Assembly: GCA_029777225.1 (NCBI GenBank)
Contig: JAKOSR010000130.1
Location: 1 to 6,871 of the forward strand
Direction of reading: 5' to 3'
Source: Chloroflexota bacterium
GTDB lineage: Bacteria; Chloroflexota; Anaerolineae; Anaerolineales; Anaerolineaceae
Length of the DNA: 6,871 bases
Shown here one piece after another: positions 6,810-6,871 of the stretch. The translations under genes and the position numbers were made by a program. Within the stretch, counting starts at the first letter, position 1, and every line of letters starts with the position of its first letter. The notes beneath the pieces are model-generated. The model saw only the letters and a program-made list of their open reading frames with translations, had not been told where the DNA came from and did not search any database.

Positions 6810-6871
6810 ATGACAACTCAACCAACCACAAAAAAACACGGCAAAGCCGGTAGAATCATTCTGACCCTGGT
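6810..6871 (+). CDS. N-terminus of an unidentified protein, possibly membrane-anchored or exported (3' partial)
   Basis: The ATG at 6810 follows GGAGG (6801-6805) at 4 bases, the same arrangement as the ATPase gene. Twenty codons are visible: a polar, basic start (MTTQPTTKKHGKAGR) leading into IILTLV, the look of a basic N-region before a signal peptide or membrane helix. An in-frame ATG at 6756 with GAAGG ahead of it would add 18 residues; it is less likely because the best promoter lies between the two starts. No function can be assigned. Confidence 0.6.
   Translation, partial: MTTQPTTKKHGKAGRIILTL

Overview
The window reads as chromosomal DNA from a GC-rich bacterium that uses sigma70-type promoters (TATAAT -10 boxes) and strong GGAGG/AGGAG Shine-Dalgarno sites. 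The mix of proteins (a membrane protein with an acidic linker and a propeller-like exterior, a HerA/VirB4-type ATPase, a membrane-anchored zinc-ribbon protein, a small DUF624-like membrane protein and an isochorismatase-fold hydrolase) resembles Chloroflexota, perhaps class Anaerolineae. That assignment is inference from protein style; the window holds no rRNA, tRNA or marker gene that would settle it.

Layout. A gene open at the left edge (to 1646, + strand) encodes a single-pass membrane protein: acidic Pro/Glu/Ala-rich cytoplasmic tail, one membrane helix, a short helical stalk and a beta-rich, propeller-like exterior domain. Its missing N-terminus may be a PP2C-type phosphatase domain. After a 167-base gap containing two abutting palindromes and a -10 box, a large P-loop ATPase of the HerA/VirB4/DUF87 group runs 1814-4303 (+). 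It converges on a minus-strand gene (5370-4372), and the two share one near-ideal bidirectional terminator (4319-4356), placed 15 bases from each stop codon. The minus-strand gene encodes two zinc-binding modules (the first a perfect RanBP2-type zinc-finger pattern), one membrane helix and an exterior domain with four cysteines. Upstream of it on the same strand is a five-helix DUF624/YesL-like membrane protein (6116-5511). A compact 55-base divergent promoter region separates that gene from a plus-strand isochorismatase-family gene (6172-6710), which carries an apparent one-base deletion near 6459 and an Arg where the catalytic Lys is normally found. The right edge holds the first 20 codons of another gene starting at 6810.

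Functional relations. The genes do not form one obvious operon: promoters and the terminator split them into separate units. Three of the five substantial genes encode membrane proteins, and two of these place cytoplasmic regulatory-looking segments (acidic tail; zinc ribbons) against exterior domains, which hints at signalling or envelope functions. No CRISPR array, mobile element, tRNA, rRNA or recognisable defence or biosynthetic system was found. The points most worth checking are the broken hydrolase gene, the zinc-finger membrane protein, the unassigned C-terminal half of the ATPase and the double palindrome ahead of the ATPase gene.
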